This document shows, in pieces, positions 6,995-14,819 of a stretch of 19,522 bases of DNA. The notes below the pieces were generated by a model. The model searched no databases. It was not told the DNA's origin and was given only the letters and a program-made list of their open reading frames with translations. The DNA is from an uncultured Chloroflexota bacterium. GTDB lineage: Bacteria; Chloroflexota; Dehalococcoidia; UBA2247; RBG-13-53-26. The first letter of the stretch is position 1; every line of letters starts with the position of its first letter. The stretch lies in the NCBI GenBank assembly GCA_937860285.1, contig CALMBS010000019.1, positions 1 to 19,522 of the forward strand, written 5' to 3'. The position numbers and the translations under genes were made by a program.

Positions 6995-7551
6995 TCGAAA
7001 CCTTCGACGGGATCACGCCCGGGATCGACCCGTCGGCTTTCGTTCACCCGCTGGCGCTGGTCCGCGGGGACGTTCAGATCGGCGAGCTGTCGGTGGTCCA
7101 TGCCGGGGCCGTGATCAATGCCGACCTGTCCCAGATCAGGATCGGCGCCCGGGTCATGATCGAGGACAACTGCGTGGTACACGCCGGCGGGTACGAAGAC
7201 TGGCAGCGCGGGGTCAGGACGCCGCTGACCATCGGCGACGATGTGATACTGGGCCACGGGGCCGTGGTCCATGGCACCAGGATCGGGAGCCGGGTCATGG
7301 TGGGGATGAACGCCACCGTTCTTCAAGACGCCGACATTGGTGACAACTGCGTCATAGCCGCCGGGGCGGTGGTCCCCGCGGGGGCGCGCATCCCGCCCCG
7401 ATCGTTCCTGGCCGGCGTGCCGGCCAAGATCAGGGGGACACTGAGCGAGAAGCAGGCCCTGTGGACCGGCGAGTGGATCAACCGGGACCAGGTGCGGGAC
7501 TACTTCGTCCAGTACATCCGCAAGCTGAGGGAGGCCTCGGGCCAGCTTTGA
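6991..7551 (+). CDS. Gamma-carbonic-anhydrase-fold hexapeptide protein (PaaY/CaiE-like)
   Basis: 186 aa left-handed beta-helix protein: repeated [IV]G-x4 turns run from about residue 15 to 145 and are followed by a C-terminal helix. Three histidines fit the trimeric metal site of the family (His64 in DNCVVH, His89 and His94 in LGHGAVVH, the expected five-residue spacing). However, the arginine of the family's 'RGD' that aligns before the first turn is Asn43 (VINADLSQIRIG) and the glutamine preceding the first His (usual IQDN) is Glu58 (IEDN). Both matter for hydration of CO2 in Cam, so carbonic anhydrase activity is doubtful. Members of this family in catabolic operons (PaaY) act as acyl-CoA thioesterases, which suits the CoA-ester context. 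It overlaps the SDR gene by four bases. Confidence 0.85.
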   Translation: MIETFDGITPGIDPSAFVHPLALVRGDVQIGELSVVHAGAVINADLSQIRIGARVMIEDNCVVHAGGYEDWQRGVRTPLTIGDDVILGHGAVVHGTRIGSRVMVGMNATVLQDADIGDNCVIAAGAVVPAGARIPPRSFLAGVPAKIRGTLSEKQALWTGEWINRDQVRDYFVQYIRKLREASGQL

Positions 7552-7619
7552 GCCTCCCGCCGGCCCACGAGATCATGATTTCCCGTGCCAGCCTCCCTCT
7601 GCGCCGAATCCCCGAGCGG

Positions 7620-7642
7620 ACCGCGCGCCAGGACCGCGCGGT
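7620..7642 (+). repeat. Intergenic GC-rich hairpin
   Basis: A perfect 8-bp inverted repeat (7620-7627 with 7635-7642) with a seven-base loop lies in the 169-base gap between the gamma-CA-like gene and the second DUF6125-like gene. No T-run follows. Just downstream, TTGGCG (7642-7647) and GGTAAA/TAAAAC (7665-7672) could form a weak promoter for the next gene, but the match is poor. Confidence 0.4.
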
Positions 7643-7720
7643 TGGCGGCCCGGCCACTCCGTGTGGTAAAACTGGAAGAGCGCACCCGTCGGGCGTACGC
7701 GAAGAAAGGAGTGGCAGAGA

Positions 7721-8380
7721 ATGGCGCTGGAGAAGCTGACCCTGGAGGAGCTGAAGAGAGAGCGGCCGGACCTGGTGGCCGAGCTGGAGAAGGAGATCAA
7801 GGCGAAGGACAAGAAGGAGCTGGAAGACCTGAGCGGCCCCTGGAACCCCAACCTGACCTTCGACGACCTGTCCAAGGAGTTCCTGCTGAAGATCATGGGC
7901 GTCTGGCAGTATGCCTGGATCACCTTGAGCGGGATGTGGTACGACCAGGTCCGGGCCAAGTGGGGCTTCGACGCCGCCAACGAGTGCGAGCTGACCGCCT
8001 GGCTGAACATGAGCAAGAAGGTCAATCCGCGGTACGTGAAGCTGGCCAATATCCAGCTGAACACGGTCCTCGACTCCATGAAGGCCCTGCAGCTGCCCCT
8101 GGACAACATCATGAAGGGCAAGAACGCCGGACTGTACGAGGGCGATTTCGAGATCATCAATCCCAACGAGGTCCACGTGACCTACAGGAGGTGCGTAGCC
8201 CTGGAAGGGCTGGAGAGGCACTGGCCGGAGAGGATAGTCCCCATGTGCCAGAAGCTGGAGAAGCCCATCATCGAGTCCTACGCCGTCAACCCCAAGTTCG
8301 AGGCGGTGCCGGTCAAGCTGCCGCCACGGAAGAGCCAGGACGAGATCGCCTGCCAGTGGATCTTCAGGCTGAAGAAGTAG
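7721..8380 (+). CDS. DUF6125-like protein, copy 2
   Basis: 219 aa paralogue of the protein at 5466. The first 35 residues or so are a charged Lys/Glu-rich helix (EELKRERPDLVAELEKEIKA) absent from copy 1. The core then follows with 'WNPNLTFDDLSKEFLLK' (41-57), 'RRCVALEGLERHW' (156-168) and PPRKSQDEIACQ (201-212). The three cysteines shared with copy 1 are Cys158, Cys176 and Cys211; Cys89 is extra. Identity outside these blocks is low, so the copies diverged long ago and probably differ in role or form a hetero-oligomer. The ATG at 7721 has AAAGGAG about nine bases upstream. Function is not known; family assignment is from memory. Confidence 0.75.
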   Translation: MALEKLTLEELKRERPDLVAELEKEIKAKDKKELEDLSGPWNPNLTFDDLSKEFLLKIMGVWQYAWITLSGMWYDQVRAKWGFDAANECELTAWLNMSKKVNPRYVKLANIQLNTVLDSMKALQLPLDNIMKGKNAGLYEGDFEIINPNEVHVTYRRCVALEGLERHWPERIVPMCQKLEKPIIESYAVNPKFEAVPVKLPPRKSQDEIACQWIFRLKK

Positions 8381-8425
8381 CGCCGGCCTGGCTGCCGCCG
8401 GTCGGGGAATGGGCAGCCGGAGAAC

Positions 8426-9844
8426 ATGCGCGACCTTAACGTCATATTCGAACCGAAGTCCATTGCGGTCATAGGGGCTACGGCCAACCCGCAGTCGGTG
8501 ACCAACGTGACCTTCCTGCGGCAGCTCATTGACTTCGGCTATCCGGGCCGCATCTACCCGGTGAACCCGCATGCTGACCGGGTCCTCGGCCTGAAAGCCT
8601 ACGCCAGGATCGGTGACATTCCGGAGCCGGTGGACTACGCTGTCTGCGCCGTGGCCGCATCCTCCGCCGCCCAGGTGATGCGGGAGTGCGTGGCCGCGAA
8701 GGTCAAGGTGGTCTCCATGTTCACCGCCGGGTTCAGCGAGGTGGGGGAAGACGGGGCGAGGCTGGAGAGGGAGGTGGTCGAGATCGCCCGGCGGGGCGGT
8801 GTGATCGTGCTGGGGCCCAACTGCCTCGGGGTGCACTGCCCGAAATCCGGCCTGACGCTGGAGGGAGGCATCGCCCGCAAGAGCGGCCACGTTGGCGGCG
8901 TGTCCCAGAGCGGCGGGGTCGCACAGGTAATGGTCCTCTCCCTGGCAGAGCGCGAGATATATGTCAGCAAGCTCATCAGCCTGGGCAACGCGGCCGACCT
9001 CAACGAGGCGGACTACCTGGAGTACCTTGGCCATGATGACGACACCCGGATAGTGAGCGCCTACCTGGAGGGCATCAGGCAGCCGGACCGGTTCCTGAGC
9101 GTGGCCGAGGAGGTCGCCCGGATGAAGCCCCTGGTTGTCCTGAAGGGCGGGAAGACGCCAGCGGGGGCCGGGGCCGCCAGGCTGCATACCGGGTCACTGG
9201 CCGGAAGTCACCTGGTATGGGAGGCCGTGTGCCGGCAGACGGGGATGGTCCAGGTCGACGACCTCGGAGACCTGACGGACACCGTCCAGGCCTTCACTTA
9301 CCTGGAGCCGCCCCGGGGCCGGCGGCTGGGCATTATCGGCGTCGGCGGCGGATTCGGCGTTCTGGCGGCCGACGAGTGCATCAGGGCCGGGTTCTCCGTG
9401 CCGGAGTTCCCCCCGGCGGTCAAAGCCGAGCTGCAGAAGTACACCCCAACGGCGGGGACGGGGCTGCGCAACCCCGTCGACACCACCCCCAACAGCTACG
9501 TCAGCCCGGACACCCTGGCGGCCACGGTGAGGGCGGTGGCGGGATGGGATGGGATAGACCTCGTTTTCATGGCCTTCCCCACCCTCTTCGGCATACGGAT
9601 GGGCCTTCAGTACCTGATAGACGGCTTCGGGGCCGTCATCGGGGCCGCCAGGGAAGCGGGCAAGCCCCTGGTAATCGTCCTTTCCACCGCCAATTTCGCC
9701 GAAGGGGAAACCAAGTCCTGGGAGCTCCAGAAACACTGCTTTGCACAGGGGGCACCGGTCTACTTCACCTTCCGCCAGGCCGCCAGGGCTGTCGCCCGGG
9801 TGATCGGCTACCATGAACGGCAGTCCCCCGGCGGTACTCACTGA
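8426..9844 (+). CDS. NDP-forming acyl-CoA synthetase, alpha-type protein (copy 1)
   Basis: 472 aa. Layout matches the alpha subunit of ADP-forming acyl-CoA synthetases: an N-terminal CoA-binding Rossmann domain (FEPKSIAVIGA, 8-18; YPVNPH, 44-49), then succinyl-CoA-ligase-like domains with GPNCLG (130-135), SQSGG (160-164), GNAADLNEADYL (188-199) and the phosphohistidine loop HTGSLAGS (His254). These enzymes convert acyl-CoA, ADP and phosphate to acid, ATP and CoA (or the reverse). The ATP-grasp beta portion is absent from the protein and from the rest of the window, so it either pairs with a subunit encoded elsewhere or does something other than make ATP. The ATG at 8426 follows GGAGAA. It starts 45 bases after the DUF6125-like copy 2. 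Confidence 0.85.
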   Translation: MRDLNVIFEPKSIAVIGATANPQSVTNVTFLRQLIDFGYPGRIYPVNPHADRVLGLKAYARIGDIPEPVDYAVCAVAASSAAQVMRECVAAKVKVVSMFTAGFSEVGEDGARLEREVVEIARRGGVIVLGPNCLGVHCPKSGLTLEGGIARKSGHVGGVSQSGGVAQVMVLSLAEREIYVSKLISLGNAADLNEADYLEYLGHDDDTRIVSAYLEGIRQPDRFLSVAEEVARMKPLVVLKGGKTPAGAGAARLHTGSLAGSHLVWEAVCRQTGMVQVDDLGDLTDTVQAFTYLEPPRGRRLGIIGVGGGFGVLAADECIRAGFSVPEFPPAVKAELQKYTPTAGTGLRNPVDTTPNSYVSPDTLAATVRAVAGWDGIDLVFMAFPTLFGIRMGLQYLIDGFGAVIGAAREAGKPLVIVLSTANFAEGETKSWELQKHCFAQGAPVYFTFRQAARAVARVIGYHERQSPGGTH

Positions 9845-9895
9845 CAAACGGACGCAGGAAATGTTTAGCTACGTAAACAACATCCCCGATTGAGC

Positions 9896-11332
9896 ATGGA
9901 TGTGCGAACCTCCGACGCCGACTTCGCTACCTTCTTTGACCCGCGGGGCGTAGCCGTGGTCGGCTCGATGCGGGAGCCGGGCGGTGAGGCCCTGACCGTG
10001 GTCCGGAACATGCTGCAGTTCGGGTTCCGGGGCAGCATCTGCCCCATCAACCCGTCACAGAGCGAACTGCTGGGCCTGCGGGTCTACCCAGCGCTCTCGG
10101 AGGCGCCCGGCAGCATTGACCTGGCCATGCTGATCACTCCTCCCAGGGCGGTGGCCGGCCTGGTGGAGCAGTGCGCCCAGAGGGGAATCAGGGCGGTGAT
10201 CGTGGGCACTGAGGGCTTCGCGGAGAGGGGCGAGGACGGCGCCAACCTCCAGCGGGAGATCGTCGGCCTGGCCCGCAGCAGAGGATTACGCCTCCTCGGC
10301 CCGAACACGGTGGGACTGGTCAACACGTCCAACGGCCTGATCACCGTGCCCTACACCTTCGACTACAACCAGATCAGGAAGGGCGGCCTGGCCTTCGCCT
10401 CCCAGACCGGATTCGCCGCGGCACAGGGCCAGCCGCTGGAGGATCGGGGCTATCCCATAAGCAAGATGTGCGACTTCGGCAACAAGTGCGACCTCAATGA
10501 GGCCGACCTGCTCGAGTACCTGAGGCACGACTCCGAGACAAGGGTCATAACCCTGCACATGGAGTCGGTGGCCGAAGGCCCCGGACTCAGGCGGGCGCTG
10601 CAGGCCACGGCCGCCTCCAAGCCGGTCCTGATCTTCAAGACAGGCCGCACTGTGGAGGGCGCCAGGGCATCGTCTTCTCATACCGGATCCCTGGCTACCA
10701 CCGGCCGGGCCTTCGACGCCCTCTTCAAGCAGACCAGAGCCATCCGCCTGGACAGCTGGCACGAATACTGGGAGGTACCCAAGCTCCTGGCCTCACAGCC
10801 GCTCCCGAAGGGAAACCGGATTGGCATGGTAACGGTCACCGGCGGCGTGGGCGTGGCCGCCGTGGACGTCGCGGTGGGAAGCGGCCTGGCCGTTCCCCGT
10901 CTCTCCACCCGGTCCATGGACAGGCTCACCTCGCTGGGTGTCCACTTCAACGGGAATCCGGTCGACCTGGGACCGTCGATGGTGGTGAGTCAGGACCCCC
11001 TCAAGCTGACGGAGAATGCCATAGCGGTTGTCCTGGCCGATCCCAACGTGGACCTGGGCCTCGTCGTTCTCCCCGTAGGAGTGGATCGCTGGGCCTCCGC
11101 CACCATCGGGGTGTTCCAGCGGTTGAAACCGGCAATCGACAAGCCCTTGGCCGTATTCGCCTACGGTACACGGGTCTCGGTCACCGAGGAAGTGGTCCGT
11201 CAGCTGGACGGCATGGATGTGCCCGCCTATCTTGACCTGGACACGGCGGTCAAGGCCCTGGCCGCGGCCGCCGCGTACGCCCGGACTCCTTCAGGCGGAG
11301 CCAGCCGACGGGTAAGCGGCAGCGCCAGGTGA
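9896..11332 (+). CDS. NDP-forming acyl-CoA synthetase, alpha-type protein (copy 2)
   Basis: 478 aa, same architecture as copy 1: CoA-binding domain (FFDPRGVAVVGS, 13-24; CPINPS, 49-54), GPNTVG (135-140), SQTGF (169-173), GNKCDLNEADLLEYL (195-209) and SHTGSLA (261-267, His262). It is less canonical: the Cys of GPNCxG is Thr, SQSGG reads SQTGF, and the residues after the phosphohistidine loop (ATTGRAFDA) differ. The start is uncertain: ATG 9896 lacks a ribosome binding site, and a TTG at 9890 is in frame. A ten-codon mini-ORF (9861-9893) ends two bases before the ATG, which could allow re-initiation. The gene ends directly against the convergent SDR gene. Likely co-transcribed with copy 1. Confidence 0.83.
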   Translation: MDVRTSDADFATFFDPRGVAVVGSMREPGGEALTVVRNMLQFGFRGSICPINPSQSELLGLRVYPALSEAPGSIDLAMLITPPRAVAGLVEQCAQRGIRAVIVGTEGFAERGEDGANLQREIVGLARSRGLRLLGPNTVGLVNTSNGLITVPYTFDYNQIRKGGLAFASQTGFAAAQGQPLEDRGYPISKMCDFGNKCDLNEADLLEYLRHDSETRVITLHMESVAEGPGLRRALQATAASKPVLIFKTGRTVEGARASSSHTGSLATTGRAFDALFKQTRAIRLDSWHEYWEVPKLLASQPLPKGNRIGMVTVTGGVGVAAVDVAVGSGLAVPRLSTRSMDRLTSLGVHFNGNPVDLGPSMVVSQDPLKLTENAIAVVLADPNVDLGLVVLPVGVDRWASATIGVFQRLKPAIDKPLAVFAYGTRVSVTEEVVRQLDGMDVPAYLDLDTAVKALAAAAAYARTPSGGASRRVSGSAR

Positions 11333-12091
11333 TCACGCCGTGATGTGCGCTCCCCCGTCCACCATTATGGTCTGGCCGGTAACGTAGTCGGAGTCCCGGC
11401 CGGCCAGGAAGACTGCCGCCCGCCCGATGTCCTCTTCACAGGTCCCGATGCGCTTTATGGCCATGGTGGCCAGGGTGTTCTCGACCTTCTGCGGGTAGGC
11501 TTCGGCCCACTGCTTATTCCCGGGTGAATCGGCAAATGGACACATGACGTTGACCGTGATCCCGTATCGGCCCCACTCCCGGGCCGCCACCCGGCTCAGG
11601 GCCCTGATGCCCTCCTTGGCGATGGCGTACGCCGTCTGGCCCGCCTGGCCCACCACTCCGGCGGTGGACCCCAGATTGACCACCTTCCCGCCGTGCTGCT
11701 TCAGGTGAGGCAGACAGGCCTGCATGAAGTAGAGGGTGCCCAGCACCCCCGAAGAGAAGGCCAGTGAAACGTCGTCATCGGTGGTGGCCTCCAGGGAGAT
11801 GCCAACGCGTGACTGGGCCGCGTTGTTGACCAGGACATCCACCCCGCCGAAGGCCCTGACCGTCTCCGCCACCACGGCGTTGACTTCATCCCGGCGGGTC
11901 ACATCGCAGGCCAGCGGCAGGGCGGTGCCACCCGCCGACTTGATTTCGGCCGCGGTCCGCTCGCACTTGGAGAGCGTCCGGCCCACGACCACCACCCTGG
12001 CGCCCTCCCTGGCCAGGGCCAGGGCTATGCCACGGCCTACCCCCTGGCCGGACCCGGTCACAATGGCTGTCTTCCCATCCAGTCTTCCCAC
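11333..12091 (-). CDS. Short-chain dehydrogenase/reductase (SDR), minus strand
   Basis: 252 aa classical SDR starting at a GTG (12091) with GAGAGGAA about six bases upstream; an upstream extension of the frame reads through the neighbouring gene and is rejected. Motifs: TGSGQGVG (12-19), NNAA (89-92, a variant of NNAG), Ser142, Tyr155 and Lys159 with the normal spacing, and the C-terminal VDGG. The active-site Asn of the SDR tetrad appears replaced: the helix that normally reads 'N-x-x-G' before QACLPHL has Gly at that place (SSGVLG, 113-118). Arg38 after the second strand (VVGRT) suggests NADP(H). Its stop TGA and that of the convergent gene share the palindrome TGATCA. It forms an operon with the SnoaL-like gene 26 bases upstream. 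Substrate unknown. Confidence 0.88.
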   Translation of the reverse strand: MGRLDGKTAIVTGSGQGVGRGIALALAREGARVVVVGRTLSKCERTAAEIKSAGGTALPLACDVTRRDEVNAVVAETVRAFGGVDVLVNNAAQSRVGISLEATTDDDVSLAFSSGVLGTLYFMQACLPHLKQHGGKVVNLGSTAGVVGQAGQTAYAIAKEGIRALSRVAAREWGRYGITVNVMCPFADSPGNKQWAEAYPQKVENTLATMAIKRIGTCEEDIGRAAVFLAGRDSDYVTGQTIMVDGGAHITA

Positions 12092-12117
12092 AGCGTTCCT
12101 CTCTTTCCGGGGGTCCG

Positions 12118-12615
12118 TCACGGCTCGCGCGGCGTATGCATGCTGTCCGTGACCTTCAGGCTCCTGATCTCCGAGCGGGTCCATCGCTCCGAGAAGATGC
12201 GCTGGTACCCGGTGTGCTTGATCTTCCATTCTCCGTCCAGCTTAACATACTCATCGTGGTACAACGCAGTGCCGTGAAGCGTCCAATCCCCCGGCAGGCT
12301 GATGACGTAGTCCTCGAGGGTCCAGGTGGCCCTGGCCGTCTCGTCACCTGTCAGATCGATCTCCGGGTGGTGTACCTGGTGCATGGTGATGACATCGGGG
12401 GGATTGTGCTTCCTCATGAAGTCCATGACGGCATCCACGCCCGAGAGCTGGTACTTGCCGCCGTAGTCGGTGGTCACATCCCGGGCAAAACACCCGGCCA
12501 GGTCCTCCCACTTCTTGGTGTCCACGCAGCGCAGGTAGCGGTACTTCAGGCGCTTGATGGCCTCGAGTTCCTCCAGCCGCTTCGCGGCGCCCTGAGGCTC
12601 TGCTGAATCCGCCAT
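12118..12615 (-). CDS. SnoaL-like / NTF2-fold protein
   Basis: 165 aa protein of the SnoaL-like (NTF2-fold) superfamily, which includes small dehydratases, isomerases and ring-hydroxylation accessory proteins. The family pattern is clear: an N-terminal helix 'LEELEAIKRLKYRYLRCVDTKKWEDLAGCFARDV' type segment (residues 15-47), followed by the aromatic and His-rich strands MHQVHHPEIDL (78-88), TLEDYV, HGTALYHDEYVKLDGEWKI (114-132) and the terminal 'GYQRIFSERW'. Acidic and His residues (Asp32, His79, His82, His83) could form the cavity dyad. The ATG at 12615 has GGAGG about seven bases upstream. It is the first gene of a two-gene minus-strand operon with an SDR, a pairing often seen for hydroxyacyl or cyclic ketone chemistry. 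Exact reaction unknown. Confidence 0.83.
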   Translation of the reverse strand: MADSAEPQGAAKRLEELEAIKRLKYRYLRCVDTKKWEDLAGCFARDVTTDYGGKYQLSGVDAVMDFMRKHNPPDVITMHQVHHPEIDLTGDETARATWTLEDYVISLPGDWTLHGTALYHDEYVKLDGEWKIKHTGYQRIFSERWTRSEIRSLKVTDSMHTPREP

Positions 12616-12726
12616 GGGCTGCCTCCTCTCAGTCTCCACCGCCGCTGCCGCCCGCGGCCCCAACTCGGGCTTTCCGGCCCGTCTGGCGCGCCCACCCTGC
12701 AGCGGTGGGGAAGACCTCAGGCTAGC

Positions 12727-12765
12727 ATCGTTTCCTGACCACCGTCAATCAAGGCCGGAAACGAT
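12727..12765. promoter_or_regulatory. 9-bp inverted repeat in the divergent intergenic region (candidate operator)
   Basis: ATCGTTTCC (12727-12735) and its exact complement GGAAACGAT (12757-12765) are separated by 21 bases, placing the half-site centres 30 bases apart, about three helical turns. The site lies in the 273-base gap between the divergent SnoaL-like and oxidoreductase genes. A minus-strand TTGACG (12748-12743) sits between the arms, and a small 5-bp dyad (12769-12773 with 12781-12785) follows. This suits an operator bound by a regulator controlling one or both operons. No regulator gene is visible in the window. Confidence 0.45.
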
Positions 12766-12800
12766 CGTGTGGGATGATAGCCCACTGGCCTTGAGGCGGC

Positions 12801-12831
12801 TTGCCTTCCTCCACGTGCGGTCAGGTACAAT
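12801..12831 (+). promoter_or_regulatory. Candidate promoter for the oxidoreductase-HypA-HypB operon
   Basis: TACAAT (12826-12831) is a good -10 element about 57 bases before the ATG. The best -35 is TTGCCT (12801-12806) with a long 19-base spacer. The remaining part of the 12616-12888 gap holds only the inverted repeats described separately. Confidence 0.4.
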
Positions 12832-12888
12832 GGAGGATCAAGAACCTCATCCCCGGGACCGGGCCGGGTGGCGGAGGAGACAGGGACC

Positions 12889-14808
12889 ATGGCCGAAGAC
12901 AACGGGTACGCGGGAAGGCTGCTGTGGGTGGACCTGTCTGCGGGCGCCACCCGCACCACGCCCACCAGCGACTACGCGGAGAAGTACCTCGGCGGCCGGG
13001 GCATAGCCACCCGGATCTACTGGGACGAGGTGGGGCCCAAGGTCAGGGCGCTGGACCCGGAGAGCCCCCTGGTCTTCATCACCGGGCCGGCCACGGGGAT
13101 CGCCCCCGCCGGCACCCGCTGGAACATCTATGGCCAGTCCCCGGCCAGGATCCCCGAAGGCTTCTGCTACAGCCACCTGGGGGGAAGCTGGGGCGCGTTC
13201 CTCAAGTTCGCCGGCTTCGACGGCATCATAGTCCACGGCCAGGCGCCGAGACCGTCCTACCTCCTGGTCAGGGACGGCCAGGCCGAGATCCGGGATGCAT
13301 CAGCCCTCTGGGGCAGGGGGGCGGTGGAGACCCGCAACGCGCTCAAGGACGAGCTGGGCCAGGGGGTGAGAGTGGCCGCCATCGGCCCGGCCGGCGAGAA
13401 CGGAGTGCTGTTCGCCGGCCTCATAGCCGACGGCGATGCCAGCGGCTCGGCCGGCTTCGGGGCGGTCATGGGGTCCAAGAGGCTGAAGGCCATGGCAGTG
13501 GCGGGCACCCGGCGGCCCGAGCCGGCAGACCGGCCGGCCTTGAGGGAGCTGACCGCGCAGATGAAGCGCCTCCTGGGCAGTACGCCCCGGGTCGACCCCA
13601 TCCTGGAGGTGCCCCCGGATGCGAAGCATGATGTCTGCTATGCCTGCATAGGCTGCGACATGAGGGTCTCCCTCCAGATAGAGGATGGGACGAAAGGCAA
13701 GTTCGCCTGCGGCGCGGCGGCGTTCTATCAGGCGGTGGCCCGGCAGTACTATGGGCAGACGACCGACGTGCCCTTCCGGGTGGAGCGGCTCTGCGACGAC
13801 TACGGGGTGGACGTGAACAGCATAGCCACCACCATCACGCTGCTGGGGCGGGGCGCAGCGGCGGGCCTGGTGTCAGAGAGCGAAACGGGAATCCCCATCT
13901 CGAAGATCGGCAGCCTGGAGTTCATGGAGACCCTTCTCCAGCGCCTGGTCAAGAGGGAAGGAATCGGAGACATCCTGGCCCTGGGGCCCGTTAGGGCCGC
14001 CGAGAGCCTGGGGGTCAGCCGGCTGCTGGAAGGCTCAACCTGTGACAGCCTGGGGCACGTGGTCAGCCTGGATCCCAGGCTCCTTCTTTACACCGGGCTG
14101 ATATACATCATGGAACCCAGGTACGCCACGGCCCTGACCTCGCAGATACTGGGCAGGGGAGGGTGCCTCTGGTCGGACTACGCCACCGGGAAGCCCGGGG
14201 CGTATCTCAACGGCAACGTCATGCGGGCCATCGCCCGGCGGTTCTGGGGAGGGGAGCAGGCGGTGGATTTCTCCACCTACGAGGGCAAGGCGCTGGCGGC
14301 CAGGATGGTGCAGGACCGGGGCTATGCCGGCGACTGCCTGATCCTCTGCCTGTGGATGTTCCCCATATGCGACAGCGAGTATACTGAGGACCACGTCGGC
14401 GACCCGACCATCGAGAGCCGGATGCTCTCGGCCATCATCGGCCGGGAGGTGGGCGAAGCCGACCTCCACCGCATCGGAGAGAGGATAGTCAACCTGCAGC
14501 GCGCTATCATGCTGCGTGAGGGCGGCCGGGGCCGGGACAGCGACCGGCTGCCGGACTTCTACCACACCCGGCCTCTCAAGGCGGATTGGACCGTCAGGGA
14601 GTGTCTGGTACCGGGCCGGGATGGCGCCGTCATCTCTCGAAAGGGGCAGGTCTTCGACCGGCAGAAGTTCGAGGACATGAAGAGCGAGTACTATGCCCTG
14701 CGCGGCTGGGACGTGCCCAGCGGCCTGCCGACCGTGGCCAGGCTCAACCAGCTGGGCCTATCCGACGTGGCCGCGGAACTCACGTCCCGCGGCCTGGCCC
14801 GGCCCTGA
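12889..14808 (+). CDS. Aldehyde:ferredoxin oxidoreductase family protein (tungsten-pterin)
   Basis: 639 aa, full length for the AOR family, cytoplasmic enzymes with a tungsto-bispterin and a [4Fe-4S] cluster that interconvert aldehydes and acids (or, as BamB, reduce aromatic-CoA rings) with ferredoxin. Evidence: N-terminal 'GRLLWVDLSAG' (9-19), GGRGIA (35-40), 'SPLVFITGPATG' (59-70), 'GGSWGAFLKFAGFDGIIVHG' region (98-117), IGPAGENGV (165-173), GAVMGSKRLKA (191-201) and the pterin motif D-x-x-G-x-D at Asp303-Asp308. The cluster motif is unusual: Cys250-x2-Cys253-x2-Cys256 instead of C-x2-C-x3-C. The fourth ligand is Cys487 in D482CLILC, where Gly of D-x-x-G-L-C is Ile. The ATG at 12889 was preferred over the GTG at 12868 because GGAGGAG lies nine bases upstream. 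HypA follows 11 bases later. Substrate unknown. Confidence 0.9.
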   Translation: MAEDNGYAGRLLWVDLSAGATRTTPTSDYAEKYLGGRGIATRIYWDEVGPKVRALDPESPLVFITGPATGIAPAGTRWNIYGQSPARIPEGFCYSHLGGSWGAFLKFAGFDGIIVHGQAPRPSYLLVRDGQAEIRDASALWGRGAVETRNALKDELGQGVRVAAIGPAGENGVLFAGLIADGDASGSAGFGAVMGSKRLKAMAVAGTRRPEPADRPALRELTAQMKRLLGSTPRVDPILEVPPDAKHDVCYACIGCDMRVSLQIEDGTKGKFACGAAAFYQAVARQYYGQTTDVPFRVERLCDDYGVDVNSIATTITLLGRGAAAGLVSESETGIPISKIGSLEFMETLLQRLVKREGIGDILALGPVRAAESLGVSRLLEGSTCDSLGHVVSLDPRLLLYTGLIYIMEPRYATALTSQILGRGGCLWSDYATGKPGAYLNGNVMRAIARRFWGGEQAVDFSTYEGKALAARMVQDRGYAGDCLILCLWMFPICDSEYTEDHVGDPTIESRMLSAIIGREVGEADLHRIGERIVNLQRAIMLREGGRGRDSDRLPDFYHTRPLKADWTVRECLVPGRDGAVISRKGQVFDRQKFEDMKSEYYALRGWDVPSGLPTVARLNQLGLSDVAAELTSRGLARP

Positions 14809-14819
14809 GGTGTAGCTAT

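Noticed and set aside
12092..12229. 46-codon N-terminal extension of the minus-strand SDR
   Set aside because: It overlaps the SnoaL-like gene and precedes a GTG with a proper ribosome binding site right where SDR homology begins.
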